The notes beneath the pieces are model-generated. The model saw only the letters and a list, made by a program, of their open reading frames with translations, did no database searches and had not been told where the DNA came from. Positions 32,044 through 40,049 of a DNA stretch of 40,049 nucleotides are shown piece after piece. Origin of the DNA: Gemmatimonadota bacterium (GTDB taxonomy: Bacteria; Gemmatimonadota; Gemmatimonadetes; Longimicrobiales; Gaopeijiaceae); the NCBI GenBank assembly GCA_022822445.1, contig JAJEBR010000032.1:1-40049 (forward strand). The letters are read 5' to 3'. A program made the position numbers and the translations under genes. Positions within the stretch are counted from its first letter, which is position 1. Each line of letters starts with the position of its first letter.

Positions 32044-32568
32044 GTGCTTGATCCCCGCGCTGCACCCAGGGCGGCGAGGCACCCCGCTGCAGACGGAGGC
32101 GGTGGAGCCGGACCCGCATCGAACCATGGCGGCTCCCGGCCCGAGAGCATCGAGCGGAGCGCCGGGGGGGTGGTGGTTCGTTCGGTGGCCGGGGTTTGGC
32201 ACGCGTTGCTGATCCGGGACCCGTACGGGAGGTGGAGCCTGCCCAAGGGACACATCGAGGGCGGCGAGAGCCTGCGTGAGGCGGCGGCGCGCGAGGTGGA
32301 AGAGGAGACCGGCCTGACCCCGGAGGAGGTGGGTCCGAAGATCGCCACCGTGGACTGGACCTTCCGCAAGGGGCGCGGGATGGTTCACAAGTACTGTACC
32401 TTCTTCCTCATGCGAAACCGTTTCGGAGAGGCCGTGCCGCAGCACGACGAGGGGATCAGCGAATGCCGGTGGCTGCCGGTCCCGGATGCGGCCGCCAGGA
32501 TCGCCTACGACAACACGCGCTCCGTGGTGCTATGTGCCCACGACAAGATCGCCGAGGCGGGATGGTGA
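32044..32568 (+). CDS. Nudix hydrolase
   Basis: A 174-aa Nudix protein. The Nudix box fits Gx5Ex7REUxEExGU: G69, E75, R83-E84, E87-E88, G90, all present, so Mg-dependent hydrolysis of a nucleoside diphosphate-X bond is expected. SLPKGH just before the box resembles diadenosine-polyphosphate and MutT-type members; the substrate is not fixed. The first 40 residues are low-complexity and not part of the fold. It starts with GTG preceded by AGAAGG and overlaps the transporter gene by 7 bp, so it is within the Mla transcription unit. Confidence 0.88.
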   Translation: MLDPRAAPRAARHPAADGGGGAGPASNHGGSRPESIERSAGGVVVRSVAGVWHALLIRDPYGRWSLPKGHIEGGESLREAAAREVEEETGLTPEEVGPKIATVDWTFRKGRGMVHKYCTFFLMRNRFGEAVPQHDEGISECRWLPVPDAAARIAYDNTRSVVLCAHDKIAEAGW

Positions 32569-33929
32569 GCACGCGGGGCGGCTCGAAGGGGCGGACCTCC
32601 GGCGGGGACGGCCGGGCTTCGGGCCAGGGCGAATGGGCGTCCGGCAAGGGTGCGGGTCCTGGCGCCGAGGGCCCCGACGGCGCCCCGTCGGCCTGGAGGG
32701 TCGTCCAGGGTGCGGTGGTGATCCTGACGGCCGGGTACTTCATCTACAGCCTGCGGGAGATCCTCAACCCCTTCATCGTCTACTGCGCCTTCATCGCGCT
32801 CCTCATCCCCTTCCGCGGGGTCCGGGGCCACGCGCACATGGTCACGGTGGCGACCGTCCTGGTCACCCTGTGGATCCTCCACACGGCGGGCTCGCTGCTC
32901 GGCCCCTTCTTCCTTGCGTTCATCCTGGCGTACATCCTCGACCCGCTCGTCGACCGGGTCTCCGCCCACCCGCGCATCGGCCGCTCGGGGGCGATTCTGC
33001 TGATCCTGTTCCCGTTCCTGGGATTGGGCGTTCTGATCATCGCGGTGGCGCTGCCGGAGCTGGTGCAGCAGGGGCGCGCGATCGTGGCGGAGGTGCCCGG
33101 GTTCGTGAACTGGCTCCGGGAATGGGTCAGCGGCCTCACCCCGGAAACGCTCGGATTCGACATACCCCTGGTGGACGAGGCCGCGATGCTCTCCTGGGCG
33201 CAGTCGCTGGACGCGCAGGCGGTGGCGGACTTCGTGGAGGAGCGGCGGGCCGATCTCGCCCAGCGCGCCTGGGCCGCGGTGCTGGGGCTCGGCCGCGGGT
33301 TCGGCGCGATGGTCACCGTTTTCGGCTACCTGGTCCTCACGCCGGTGCTCATGTTCTACCTGCTGCGCGACTTCGACCTCATCGTCGCGCGCGCCGGCGA
33401 ACTCGTGCCAGGCAAGCTCAAGTCCGGGGCGAACAGCTTCGCCCGCAACTACGACAAGCTGCTGTCCAGCTACCTCCGCGGGCAGGTGACGACATCGCTG
33501 ATCGTCGGCGCGATCACCTGGGTGGGGCTCCTCGTCGTGGGGTTCCCGTACGCGTTCCTGCTGGGCGTGACGGTGGCCGTTCTCGGTGTGGTCCCCTATC
33601 TGGGGCTGGTGGTGTCGCTGATACCGGCGATCATCCTCGCGCTGATCAGTGAAAGCGTCGGGATCTCGCTGCTCAAGGTCGCAATCGTCTACGGCGTCGC
33701 CCAGGGGCTCGAGGGCGCCGTGATCAGCCCGCGAATCGTAGGCGAATCCGTCGGTCTGCACCCGGTGTGGATCCTGCTTGCGCTGTCTCTGGGCGGGTTC
33801 TACTTCGGCTTCGTGGGGCTGTTGATCGGGGTGCCGGTCGCGGTCGCGATCAAGCTTCTGCTGGTGCGCGGCGTGGAACGTTACCGGCGGTCCGGGCTGT
33901 ACAAGGAGGAGTCGGCGCTGTCGCGGTAG
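32562..33929 (+). CDS. AI-2E family transporter (PerM/TqsA-like)
   Basis: A 455-aa membrane protein of the AI-2E family (PF01594 type). A low-complexity Gly/Ser/Ala-rich head (1-42) precedes about eight transmembrane helices. Family features are visible: PFFLAFILAYILDPLVD near 125, the TPVLMFYLLRDFD segment near 265, and the VVPYLGLVVSLIPAII and GVAQGLEGAVISPRIVG steps. Family members export or move small molecules or ions (TqsA with AI-2; others Na+/H+ antiport). The substrate cannot be deduced. The ATG overlaps the Nudix stop. trxB follows after 55 bp. Confidence 0.88.
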   Translation: MVSTRGGSKGRTSGGDGRASGQGEWASGKGAGPGAEGPDGAPSAWRVVQGAVVILTAGYFIYSLREILNPFIVYCAFIALLIPFRGVRGHAHMVTVATVLVTLWILHTAGSLLGPFFLAFILAYILDPLVDRVSAHPRIGRSGAILLILFPFLGLGVLIIAVALPELVQQGRAIVAEVPGFVNWLREWVSGLTPETLGFDIPLVDEAAMLSWAQSLDAQAVADFVEERRADLAQRAWAAVLGLGRGFGAMVTVFGYLVLTPVLMFYLLRDFDLIVARAGELVPGKLKSGANSFARNYDKLLSSYLRGQVTTSLIVGAITWVGLLVVGFPYAFLLGVTVAVLGVVPYLGLVVSLIPAIILALISESVGISLLKVAIVYGVAQGLEGAVISPRIVGESVGLHPVWILLALSLGGFYFGFVGLLIGVPVAVAIKLLLVRGVERYRRSGLYKEESALSR

Positions 33930-33984
33930 GCTGCGGCCCCCCGGCTGGCGTCACTCACTCGAAACTTCCAACCCAACGACTCCC

Positions 33985-34950
33985 ATGTCCGACAACAATA
34001 TCGAGAATCTGGTGATCGTCGGCTCCGGCCCCGCCGGCTGGACCGCGGCGATCTACGGGGCGCGCGCGAACCTGAACCCGCTCGTCTACGAAGGTGCTGG
34101 CAGCCGCACGATGATCCCCGGCGGGCAGCTCATGTTCACCACCGACGTCGAGAACTACCCGGGCTTCGCCGACGGGATCGGCGGCATCGAGATGATGATG
34201 GAGTTCAAGAAGCAGGCGATGCGCTTCGACACGCGGGTGGTGACCGAGGATATCGTTCAGGTGAACTTCGAGCGGCGTCCATTTGAACTTGTTTCGTCCG
34301 GAGGGACGACCGTCCGCGCGCGGACGGTGGTGCTTGCGACGGGGGCCAACGCGCGCTGGCTGGGCGTCCCCGGCGAGGAGCGGCTGGCCCAGAGCGGGGG
34401 CGGCGTGTCGGCGTGCGCGGTGTGCGACGGGGCGCTCCCATTCTTCCGCGGCAAGGTGATCGCGGTGGTGGGCGGCGGCGACAGCGCGATGGAGGAGGCG
34501 CTGTACATGACCAAGTTTGCCGGCGAGGTTCTGCTGATCCACCGGCGGGACGAACTGCGGGCCTCGCAGATCATGCAGGAGCGGGCGCTGGCCAGCGACA
34601 AGATCCGCTTCCTGTGGAACAGCGTGGTCGACGAGGTGCTGGGGGACGAGGTGATCACCGGGCTGCGGTTGCGCGACAGGGTGACGGGCGAGGAGTCCGA
34701 AATCGAGGTCGGCGGCATGTTCGTCGCGATCGGCCACGATCCGAACACGGCCTTCCTGCGTGGGCACATTGATCTGAAGGAGAACGGGTACGTGCGCCTG
34801 CCGACGCCGTGGCGCACGGAGACGAACGTGTCGGGCGTCTTCGCGGCGGGTGACGTGATGGACGACTACTACCGGCAGGCGGTGTCGGCGGCGGGGACGG
34901 GGTGCATGGCGGCGCTGGAAGCGGAGCGGTTCCTGGCGCACGGGGGGTGA
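33985..34950 (+). CDS. trxB: thioredoxin reductase
   Basis: A 321-aa FAD- and NADPH-dependent thioredoxin reductase. The FAD site GSGPAG lies at 13-18, the redox pair CAVC at 144-147, the NADPH site GGGDSAMEEA at 163-172, and the C-terminal FAD motif GVFAAGDVMD near 290. Length and order match E. coli TrxB (321 aa). It keeps thioredoxin reduced in the cytoplasm. No clear Shine-Dalgarno is visible before the ATG. It is the last gene of the plus-strand block; the convergent NTPase-nuclease gene ends 126 bp beyond it. Confidence 0.95.
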   Translation: MSDNNIENLVIVGSGPAGWTAAIYGARANLNPLVYEGAGSRTMIPGGQLMFTTDVENYPGFADGIGGIEMMMEFKKQAMRFDTRVVTEDIVQVNFERRPFELVSSGGTTVRARTVVLATGANARWLGVPGEERLAQSGGGVSACAVCDGALPFFRGKVIAVVGGGDSAMEEALYMTKFAGEVLLIHRRDELRASQIMQERALASDKIRFLWNSVVDEVLGDEVITGLRLRDRVTGEESEIEVGGMFVAIGHDPNTAFLRGHIDLKENGYVRLPTPWRTETNVSGVFAAGDVMDDYYRQAVSAAGTGCMAALEAERFLAHGG

Positions 34951-35075
34951 TTGGGGCTGACCAACGGCGGTCCGAATCAGGGGTTCGTTACGCTACTGAG
35001 TAATTTTACTCAAGACATGTTTAACACATGTGACGCAGGCCCGTCGCTCCGGTCCGGCTCATTGGATCTCAGATT
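34951..35075. other. AT-rich boundary with two palindromes between trxB and the NTPase-nuclease gene
   Basis: TGAGTAATTTTACTCA (34997-35012) has 7-bp arms with a 2-nt centre. ACATGT (35015-35020) and ACATGT (35026-35031) form a second inverted pair around TTAAC. Both genes end here from opposite sides, so these may act in termination; their AT-richness also marks the edge of the accessory block. No gene or attachment-site duplication was seen. Confidence 0.45.
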
Positions 35076-38000
35076 TCAGTGTTCGCCGTCTCGAGCGACT
35101 GGCTTCGACACGTCGATGACGCAAACCGAGATCTTGCGGCGTTCCGCGGGAGAAAGGGAGTCCAGCAGCGCCCGCTCCAGTTCCTCGGCAGACCTGGGCT
35201 TCGGCCCTCGTCGAGGGGTCGGCCTGCATTTTTTCGCCTTGCCGAACCAGAACACCAGATAGATGCCGAAGCCGTCGGTGCCGGGGTCGCGCGTGTACTT
35301 GGCCATCAGTTGGGTGCGCATCGCGCTCCAGAGTTCGCGATGGCAGCTCCGCTTGATCTCGATCGGGACGTTGTTTCCGGGGATTGAGACACGAACGTCA
35401 GATTGCTTGTCGTCCGCGTATGGGCCCTCCTTGGTGCCCTCCACCCCCAAGAGCGCCAACGCCTGCTCCAGGTCCGACAACAGGGCATCCCGACAAGCGT
35501 TTTCCGGTTTTGGTTTATCCGGCCGGTTGTAGCTGTCGACATTCCAGTACTGGCGCCAGTCCGATGTGGCCCCATCCTGGATCCTCTCGGCGAGTTGACG
35601 CAACAGATCGACTGTGAGCGCCCAGAGGTCGGCTGCACGGACGGGGCGACCATTGTCCAGGCACGCGGCGACCTGATCGAGGTCTGGATGCGCGTATTGG
35701 GCTTCGCGACTGATGCTCTTCTGCCGATGGAGGCGATCAAGCAACAGGGACCGCCAGCTTACAAGGCGATCGTCTGCGGCCAGGGCCTCGAGCGCGTGAC
35801 TGGCGGCAGTTGAAGAGTCCTGCGCGAGTCGATCGATAATGCCGTGAAGAGTTCGGTCAGCTTGTATCGGCCACGTCACCGAGTAGACCTCGCCCGCGGG
35901 CGGTGCAACGGAGCAGGGTCCGACCAGGCGAACCAGTTTTTCAAGGACGGTCGCATCCCATAGCTCCACTGAGCCACGTGGGACGGCTTCGAGCATTTCC
36001 ACCAATCGCTGCACTCGGCGGTTCCTGCCGGAGACGTACGATTCCAACCGATCCCCGTACGCCTCCGGCCTGACGAACAGCCCCGCTGTGAGCCAGTAGA
36101 CCCGCTGACCAGGGTTCATGCTCCTGTAGGTCAGCTTCGTTTCGATCAGATCCAGAAACTGTGTCCTGGCCCCGTGCGACGTGGCCGCCCCCAGCAGGGA
36201 TCTCAGGATCGGAAGCTGTCCAGCCGTGCAACGAACCGGGAACGTCTTCAGGAGCGGAACCGACGCCACCCTTGCCAATTCTGCGTACTCGGGTTGACGG
36301 GCCAGACGATGGGCGTCCGGCAACCACGTCTCCCCCTTACGGAGTTGAGCCCTCGCGCAACGGGCCCAGACCTCGGCAACTGTATCCGGCGCGTACAACA
36401 CACAATTCCGAAGCCAGCGAGGTGGACTCTCGGAGCCGTCCAGGTGCCGCCTTCCGGGAACCGCGAAATGGATGGCAAGGGCCAATCGTGCGTGGGAGTC
36501 ACCGAGTCGGAAGTCGGTGGCCTCCATGGCTTGAGATGGCTGCTCCAAGGCCACCGTGAATGGGTACGCCAAGTAGTGGGTCCGTCCTTTAGCCGCCAGT
36601 TTCAGGACCTCGGTCCATTTTGGGAGGTCTGCCCGGTGAATCGTCCCGCGCAACCCGGCCATTGCAGCGTCGAAGAGATCGTCATCGGGGCCGAGCAGGA
36701 CTCGCAACCGCTCCTCGGGCGTTTCACCCCGGACATCCGGAAACCCGTTCAGGTACGCTGTCGCAAGCGTATGCAGCACGTCCGGTCGACATTCATTTCC
36801 GTGCAGCGTTGTCGCATTGGTCCGTACCCAGCCTCTCAGTTCGTCGAAACGACCGTCGTCTGGTGGCGGGTGGGCCCGTGGGGTGCTGTTCAGACCCTCC
36901 TCGAAGCGGATGTGCTCTTCGAGTTCCATCAACCTGCCTTCAAATCGTCGTGCCAGGCGAACATCGCCGCATAGCGTCTCGGTGACCTCCGCCCGGCGGT
37001 CAGGCTGATTTCCCTTCGCGTTGTGGACGAATCCCGCCGCCTCCCGGACGAACCAGTTTGCCACCTCATCGTTGCTCGCCTCCAGCGCCCGATCCGCACA
37101 CCAGACACCGTAGTCTTGCGGTAGGGCCGCCCCGAAAAGACTTCGTTTCACGTTGCCCATGCATGGGAAAAAGTGACCGTCATCTCGGCATCTGGTTGCA
37201 CCGTCCCGGATGATTGCCTTCTGAACCTCGGGGTTTTCGCCGAGCCAGGTCCGGAAGAACTCGGCATCGCCGACTACGCCTCCGTAGCTGAAGTCCAACT
37301 CCCCTCCGAGCCAACCTGCGAAGTCAAGCCAGTAAGAAAGCTGTTCCCGCGAAACGCTCCGAGGTGAGTGTTCGAGGAGGTGACGTAGCACCACGACGGG
37401 TGGCCGGACCACCAGGTCGACGCCCCGTGGTTGGTCCCCTGATTCCGATCGCACCCGCTCCATTGGAGCCTTGAGCAGATCGAGCAACGCGACCATGTGC
37501 TCAATAGTAGACTTCTCTCTCACGTGAGCCGTCCAGAACACCCCGTAGCGTGTCCACAGGTTACGCCGGGCCGGTCCTCTCAAGTAGCCCACGAGATCCG
37601 CCATCGGCAGGTCATTCGGGTACAGCTCTGTCAGCAGAGTCCCAAGTAGATCATCGTTCCGAGTCGCAACCGCACCGGAGTAGACGTCGTCGAGCAGTCC
37701 CTTCAGCACCCCAGCGACCGCAGGATCGTCCTGACGGGCTCGCAGGTACGCTTCCAGGGCGGCGCATCGGAGGATCATCGACCAGGCATCGTCCCGAACG
37801 ATGGCCATCAGAGGCTCGTCCAATCGGGGCATCGGAACTCCGGCGCCGATGGCCTGAAGGATCAGAAGGACGAACGACTCATGCGCTTCGTCACGCGCCG
37901 GATCCGTCAGGGCCTGACGGAAATCGGCTTCCAGATCGGATTCGGCCAGAGATCCCAGTGGCGAGTCCAGGGCAGTGTCGGCTGCGAGCCATGGGTTCAG

Positions 38001-39212
38001 GTCCGTTTCCGACTTCAGGGTCTGGAGGACGAGGCGCTTCTCGGGAACACTGAAGTCTTGAACGTCACCATGAAGAACCGTCCCCAACGGGTCCCGCTCG
38101 ATCACCTCCGGCCGAGTCGGCTTGCTCTGGGCGGCCAACCAGGCGGCAAGACCCCTAAACTCCGAGATAATGCCGCCGTCGAATCCGATCATCAGGGACA
38201 GCGCGCGTTTCACCGGCAGACCATTGTCGATCAGATCGGCGATCCGTCGCGCCGCCAGGAACTCGGCCAGTTGTCGGTGCGAGGGGACCAGTCTCCCTTC
38301 ACCGGACAATGCGAACAGATCGGTATCCAGCACACGGAGAAGCAGTTGCTGGTCTACTCGGGGCAGATGCTCCAGTCGCGGATGATCCGGGTCGGGCTCG
38401 GTGCCGGGGAGTGTGACCCCCGCCTTCCCGGCCAGGAGCAGGACGGTGCAGAGATCGCCGGCGGTATCCAGCAGCGCCACGGTATCCGCAGAACCACTAC
38501 ATGCAATCCGGTGCTCGGGATTGTCCTCGGAGACGAGCTTGCGGCAGGCCATATCAAACGTCTCGGTCTTCGTGCGTGGCCATTCCTCGTCACCGACCGC
38601 CGCCGCGAGCATCTCCAGGTTGAGCGGATTGCGGAGCAAGCCATCGACCCCCCGTTGCCGAGCCGCTGCCACGAATCCCTGAGGGTCTTCGACACCGAGA
38701 TTCTTGTCGAGGATGTCGAGAATCCCCTGATCCGAGAGCGGATCAAGCCGCAGGACCAGCACCTCACCGTTAGGGGCAACAGCCTTTAGGCGCTCCCTGT
38801 CGTTCGCGCCGAACCAGTCCGACTCGCGGCAGGACAGGCGGAACCGGGGGCGTCCCAGCGCTTGAAGCCTCGCGCGGATTGCGTCGAAGGGTGTGCGGCC
38901 ATCGGCCGATCCGGCGCGGGTCTCGTCGAGGCCATCGATATAGAGCGTCTGGTCCTGCCGATCCGGGTCCGGGCCGAGTGTCCGGAAATCCCGGGCCGCT
39001 ACGGGCTCAACGCCCTCGTGCCTGGCTTCGTGTTTGAACGTTTCAGTCTTCCCGGACCCGGGAGGCCCGAGCAGCACGTACGCGGGCTCATCGCGGAATG
39101 AACCAAGGGGGCTTGATTCGGTCTCGTCCGGCAGGAGCGATTCGGTAGCCTGGCCCGGATCTTTCCCGCGCTCGCGAACCACCGTGCACGTCCGCTCCAC
39201 GAAGTACTTCAT
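35076..39212 (-). CDS. large NACHT-like STAND NTPase with C-terminal PD-(D/E)XK-type nuclease domain
   Basis: A 1378-aa protein. Walker A GPPGSGKT is at 49-56 and a NACHT/STAND-style Walker B LYIDGLDE at 90-97, then FRLSCRESDW (125-133) where the sensor strand lies. After the NTPase come about 850 helical-looking residues without a recognised motif (about 380-1230). The C-terminal 145 residues fit a restriction-endonuclease fold: a helix, D1272 in SDVRVSI, E1285-x-K1287 in PIEIK, the helix LWSAMRTQLMAKY and strand GIYLVFWFG. Bacterial STAND NTPases with nucleases are commonly anti-phage sensors that self-assemble on detecting a phage protein; that role is inference. The frame is open further upstream, but ATG 39212 overlaps the stop of the ATPase gene as ATGA, indicating coupled translation. 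Base composition appears less GC-rich than its neighbours, suggesting transfer. Confidence 0.82.
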   Translation of the reverse strand: MKYFVERTCTVVRERGKDPGQATESLLPDETESSPLGSFRDEPAYVLLGPPGSGKTETFKHEARHEGVEPVAARDFRTLGPDPDRQDQTLYIDGLDETRAGSADGRTPFDAIRARLQALGRPRFRLSCRESDWFGANDRERLKAVAPNGEVLVLRLDPLSDQGILDILDKNLGVEDPQGFVAAARQRGVDGLLRNPLNLEMLAAAVGDEEWPRTKTETFDMACRKLVSEDNPEHRIACSGSADTVALLDTAGDLCTVLLLAGKAGVTLPGTEPDPDHPRLEHLPRVDQQLLLRVLDTDLFALSGEGRLVPSHRQLAEFLAARRIADLIDNGLPVKRALSLMIGFDGGIISEFRGLAAWLAAQSKPTRPEVIERDPLGTVLHGDVQDFSVPEKRLVLQTLKSETDLNPWLAADTALDSPLGSLAESDLEADFRQALTDPARDEAHESFVLLILQAIGAGVPMPRLDEPLMAIVRDDAWSMILRCAALEAYLRARQDDPAVAGVLKGLLDDVYSGAVATRNDDLLGTLLTELYPNDLPMADLVGYLRGPARRNLWTRYGVFWTAHVREKSTIEHMVALLDLLKAPMERVRSESGDQPRGVDLVVRPPVVVLRHLLEHSPRSVSREQLSYWLDFAGWLGGELDFSYGGVVGDAEFFRTWLGENPEVQKAIIRDGATRCRDDGHFFPCMGNVKRSLFGAALPQDYGVWCADRALEASNDEVANWFVREAAGFVHNAKGNQPDRRAEVTETLCGDVRLARRFEGRLMELEEHIRFEEGLNSTPRAHPPPDDGRFDELRGWVRTNATTLHGNECRPDVLHTLATAYLNGFPDVRGETPEERLRVLLGPDDDLFDAAMAGLRGTIHRADLPKWTEVLKLAAKGRTHYLAYPFTVALEQPSQAMEATDFRLGDSHARLALAIHFAVPGRRHLDGSESPPRWLRNCVLYAPDTVAEVWARCARAQLRKGETWLPDAHRLARQPEYAELARVASVPLLKTFPVRCTAGQLPILRSLLGAATSHGARTQFLDLIETKLTYRSMNPGQRVYWLTAGLFVRPEAYGDRLESYVSGRNRRVQRLVEMLEAVPRGSVELWDATVLEKLVRLVGPCSVAPPAGEVYSVTWPIQADRTLHGIIDRLAQDSSTAASHALEALAADDRLVSWRSLLLDRLHRQKSISREAQYAHPDLDQVAACLDNGRPVRAADLWALTVDLLRQLAERIQDGATSDWRQYWNVDSYNRPDKPKPENACRDALLSDLEQALALLGVEGTKEGPYADDKQSDVRVSIPGNNVPIEIKRSCHRELWSAMRTQLMAKYTRDPGTDGFGIYLVFWFGKAKKCRPTPRRGPKPRSAEELERALLDSLSPAERRKISVCVIDVSKPVARDGEH

Positions 39213-40049
39213 GGTCGCTCGAACCATTCGCGGGCGGGAGTCAGCAGAAACTCCGACACCGGAATCCCGCCCCGCCCGACGACGTGGGATGCCTTCACCG
39301 GAAAGCTCTTCCTGAACTCCGCAAGCCCGCTCACATTGCCTCGCCGCTTGCCGCTCTTCACTTCGAACAGCACCAGCTTTCGTCCGTGCTCCAGAACGAA
39401 ATCCACCTCCCGCCCCTTCTTGTCGCGCCAATAGTAGACGCGGTACTCGGTGCCCCCGGTGTTGACCAGATGCGCGCCGACCGCACTCTCCACGAGGTGC
39501 CCCCAGAATGTCCGATCCGCCCGCGCCTGCTCGAACGTGTATTCCGAGTGGACCGACATGAGCGCGGTGTTCAGCACGTTGAGCTTCGGCTTCGAGGCCC
39601 TGCGCCGATGGGGACGACTGGCGTATTTGGGAATCCCGGTGATCAACCCGGCGTTGGACAGGAGATCGAGATAGCGCGCCAGGGTGGTCGTGTTTCCCGC
39701 CTCGTCGAGCTGGCCGAGCATCTTGTTGTAGGAGAGGATCTGACCGGAGTACTCGGAGCCGAGGCCGAAGAGCTGCTTCAGGAGAAAGGGCTTATCCACC
39801 CGCTGCAGGGCGAGGATGTCACGCTCGATGTTGGGCTCGATCAGTGAACTGTGAATGAAACTGCGCCATCTGCTCTCGTCGCGAATGATCGGGGCCGGGC
39901 CCGGGTAACCGCCGAAGTAGATGTACCGGTCCAGATCGAAGTCGAATGCCGCGGCCATCTCCTCGAAGGACCAGTGCCGCATTTCGATCACTTCGTAGCG
40001 GCCGGCCAGGCTCTCGCTCATCCCCTGCTGCATGAGGAGCGGGGCAGAG
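39209..40049 (-). CDS. AAA ATPase with DUF4143 domain (partial, 5' end beyond the window)
   Basis: The C-terminal 280 residues of an ATPase; the frame runs off the right edge and residues before the first Met (SAPLLM) continue the family pattern. The segment LLMQQGMSESLAGRYEVIEM, followed by RHWSFEEM and YIYFGGYPGP, is the end of the AAA_14-type ATPase domain. A DUF4143 domain follows: a winged-helix-like part (about 80-150) with NTTTLARYLDLLSNAGLI, then WRDKKGREVDFVLE and LVLFEVKSGKR, a D/E-x-K arrangement typical of a PD-(D/E)XK-like fold. Whole members are usually about 380-430 aa. Their function is poorly known; several sit in accessory DNA. It overlaps the NTPase-nuclease gene by 4 bp and should be made from the same mRNA. 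Confidence 0.88.
   Translation of the reverse strand, partial: SAPLLMQQGMSESLAGRYEVIEMRHWSFEEMAAAFDFDLDRYIYFGGYPGPAPIIRDESRWRSFIHSSLIEPNIERDILALQRVDKPFLLKQLFGLGSEYSGQILSYNKMLGQLDEAGNTTTLARYLDLLSNAGLITGIPKYASRPHRRRASKPKLNVLNTALMSVHSEYTFEQARADRTFWGHLVESAVGAHLVNTGGTEYRVYYWRDKKGREVDFVLEHGRKLVLFEVKSGKRRGNVSGLAEFRKSFPVKASHVVGRGGIPVSEFLLTPAREWFERP

Noticed and set aside
39213-39431. N-terminal extension of the NACHT-like NTPase to 39431
   Set aside because: It would overlap the DUF4143 gene by more than 200 bp, is Arg/Gly/Ala-rich and without domain character; the ATGA overlap at 39212 is more natural.

Overview
The window is GC-rich throughout. It carries a gene set typical of the Gemmatimonadota: a large Asp-box (VPS10/sortilin-like) secreted protein, an M28B peptidase, von Willebrand (VWA) proteins with a carboxypeptidase-regulatory domain, flavin-dependent ThyX, and Mla lipid-transport genes of a diderm cell. 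The phylum assignment is inference from gene content and style, not from a marker alignment. No rRNA, tRNA, CRISPR array or complete insertion sequence was seen.

Left third (1-17.5 kb), mostly minus strand, is an accessory and cell-surface region. It holds a self-inhibited Fic enzyme with its own promoter, a three-gene VWA cluster, a lipoprotein with an N-formylglutamate-amidohydrolase-like domain, an AbrB/PIN toxin-antitoxin pair with a palindrome over its promoter, an NTF2-like lipoprotein, an orphan HipB-like regulator beside an AT-richer gap, the Asp-box protein, an M28B peptidase and a Spondin_N/LRR lipoprotein.

Middle (17.6-27.8 kb) is housekeeping: typA (with an unusual repeat-encoded insertion), thyX, an aldehyde dehydrogenase, a radical SAM protein, a one-chain FakA-FakB-like fusion (DAK2 plus DegV), an unknown 177-aa protein, a phosphoribosyltransferase and rho. 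Short GC-rich tandem repeats sit in three of the intergenic gaps.

From 27.9 to 34.95 kb runs a plus-strand envelope/redox block: M50 protease, small unknown, mlaE, mlaF, mlaD, Nudix hydrolase, AI-2E-family transporter and trxB, closely packed with several overlaps or 2-7 nt gaps.

The right end (35.08 kb to the edge) is the most interesting part. It is a minus-strand, translationally coupled pair: an AAA/DUF4143 ATPase (cut by the window edge) followed by a 1378-aa protein with an N-terminal NACHT-like STAND NTPase, about 850 residues of unassigned sequence and a C-terminal PD-(D/E)XK-like nuclease fold. This is a plausible, undercharacterised anti-phage or NLR-like defence module.
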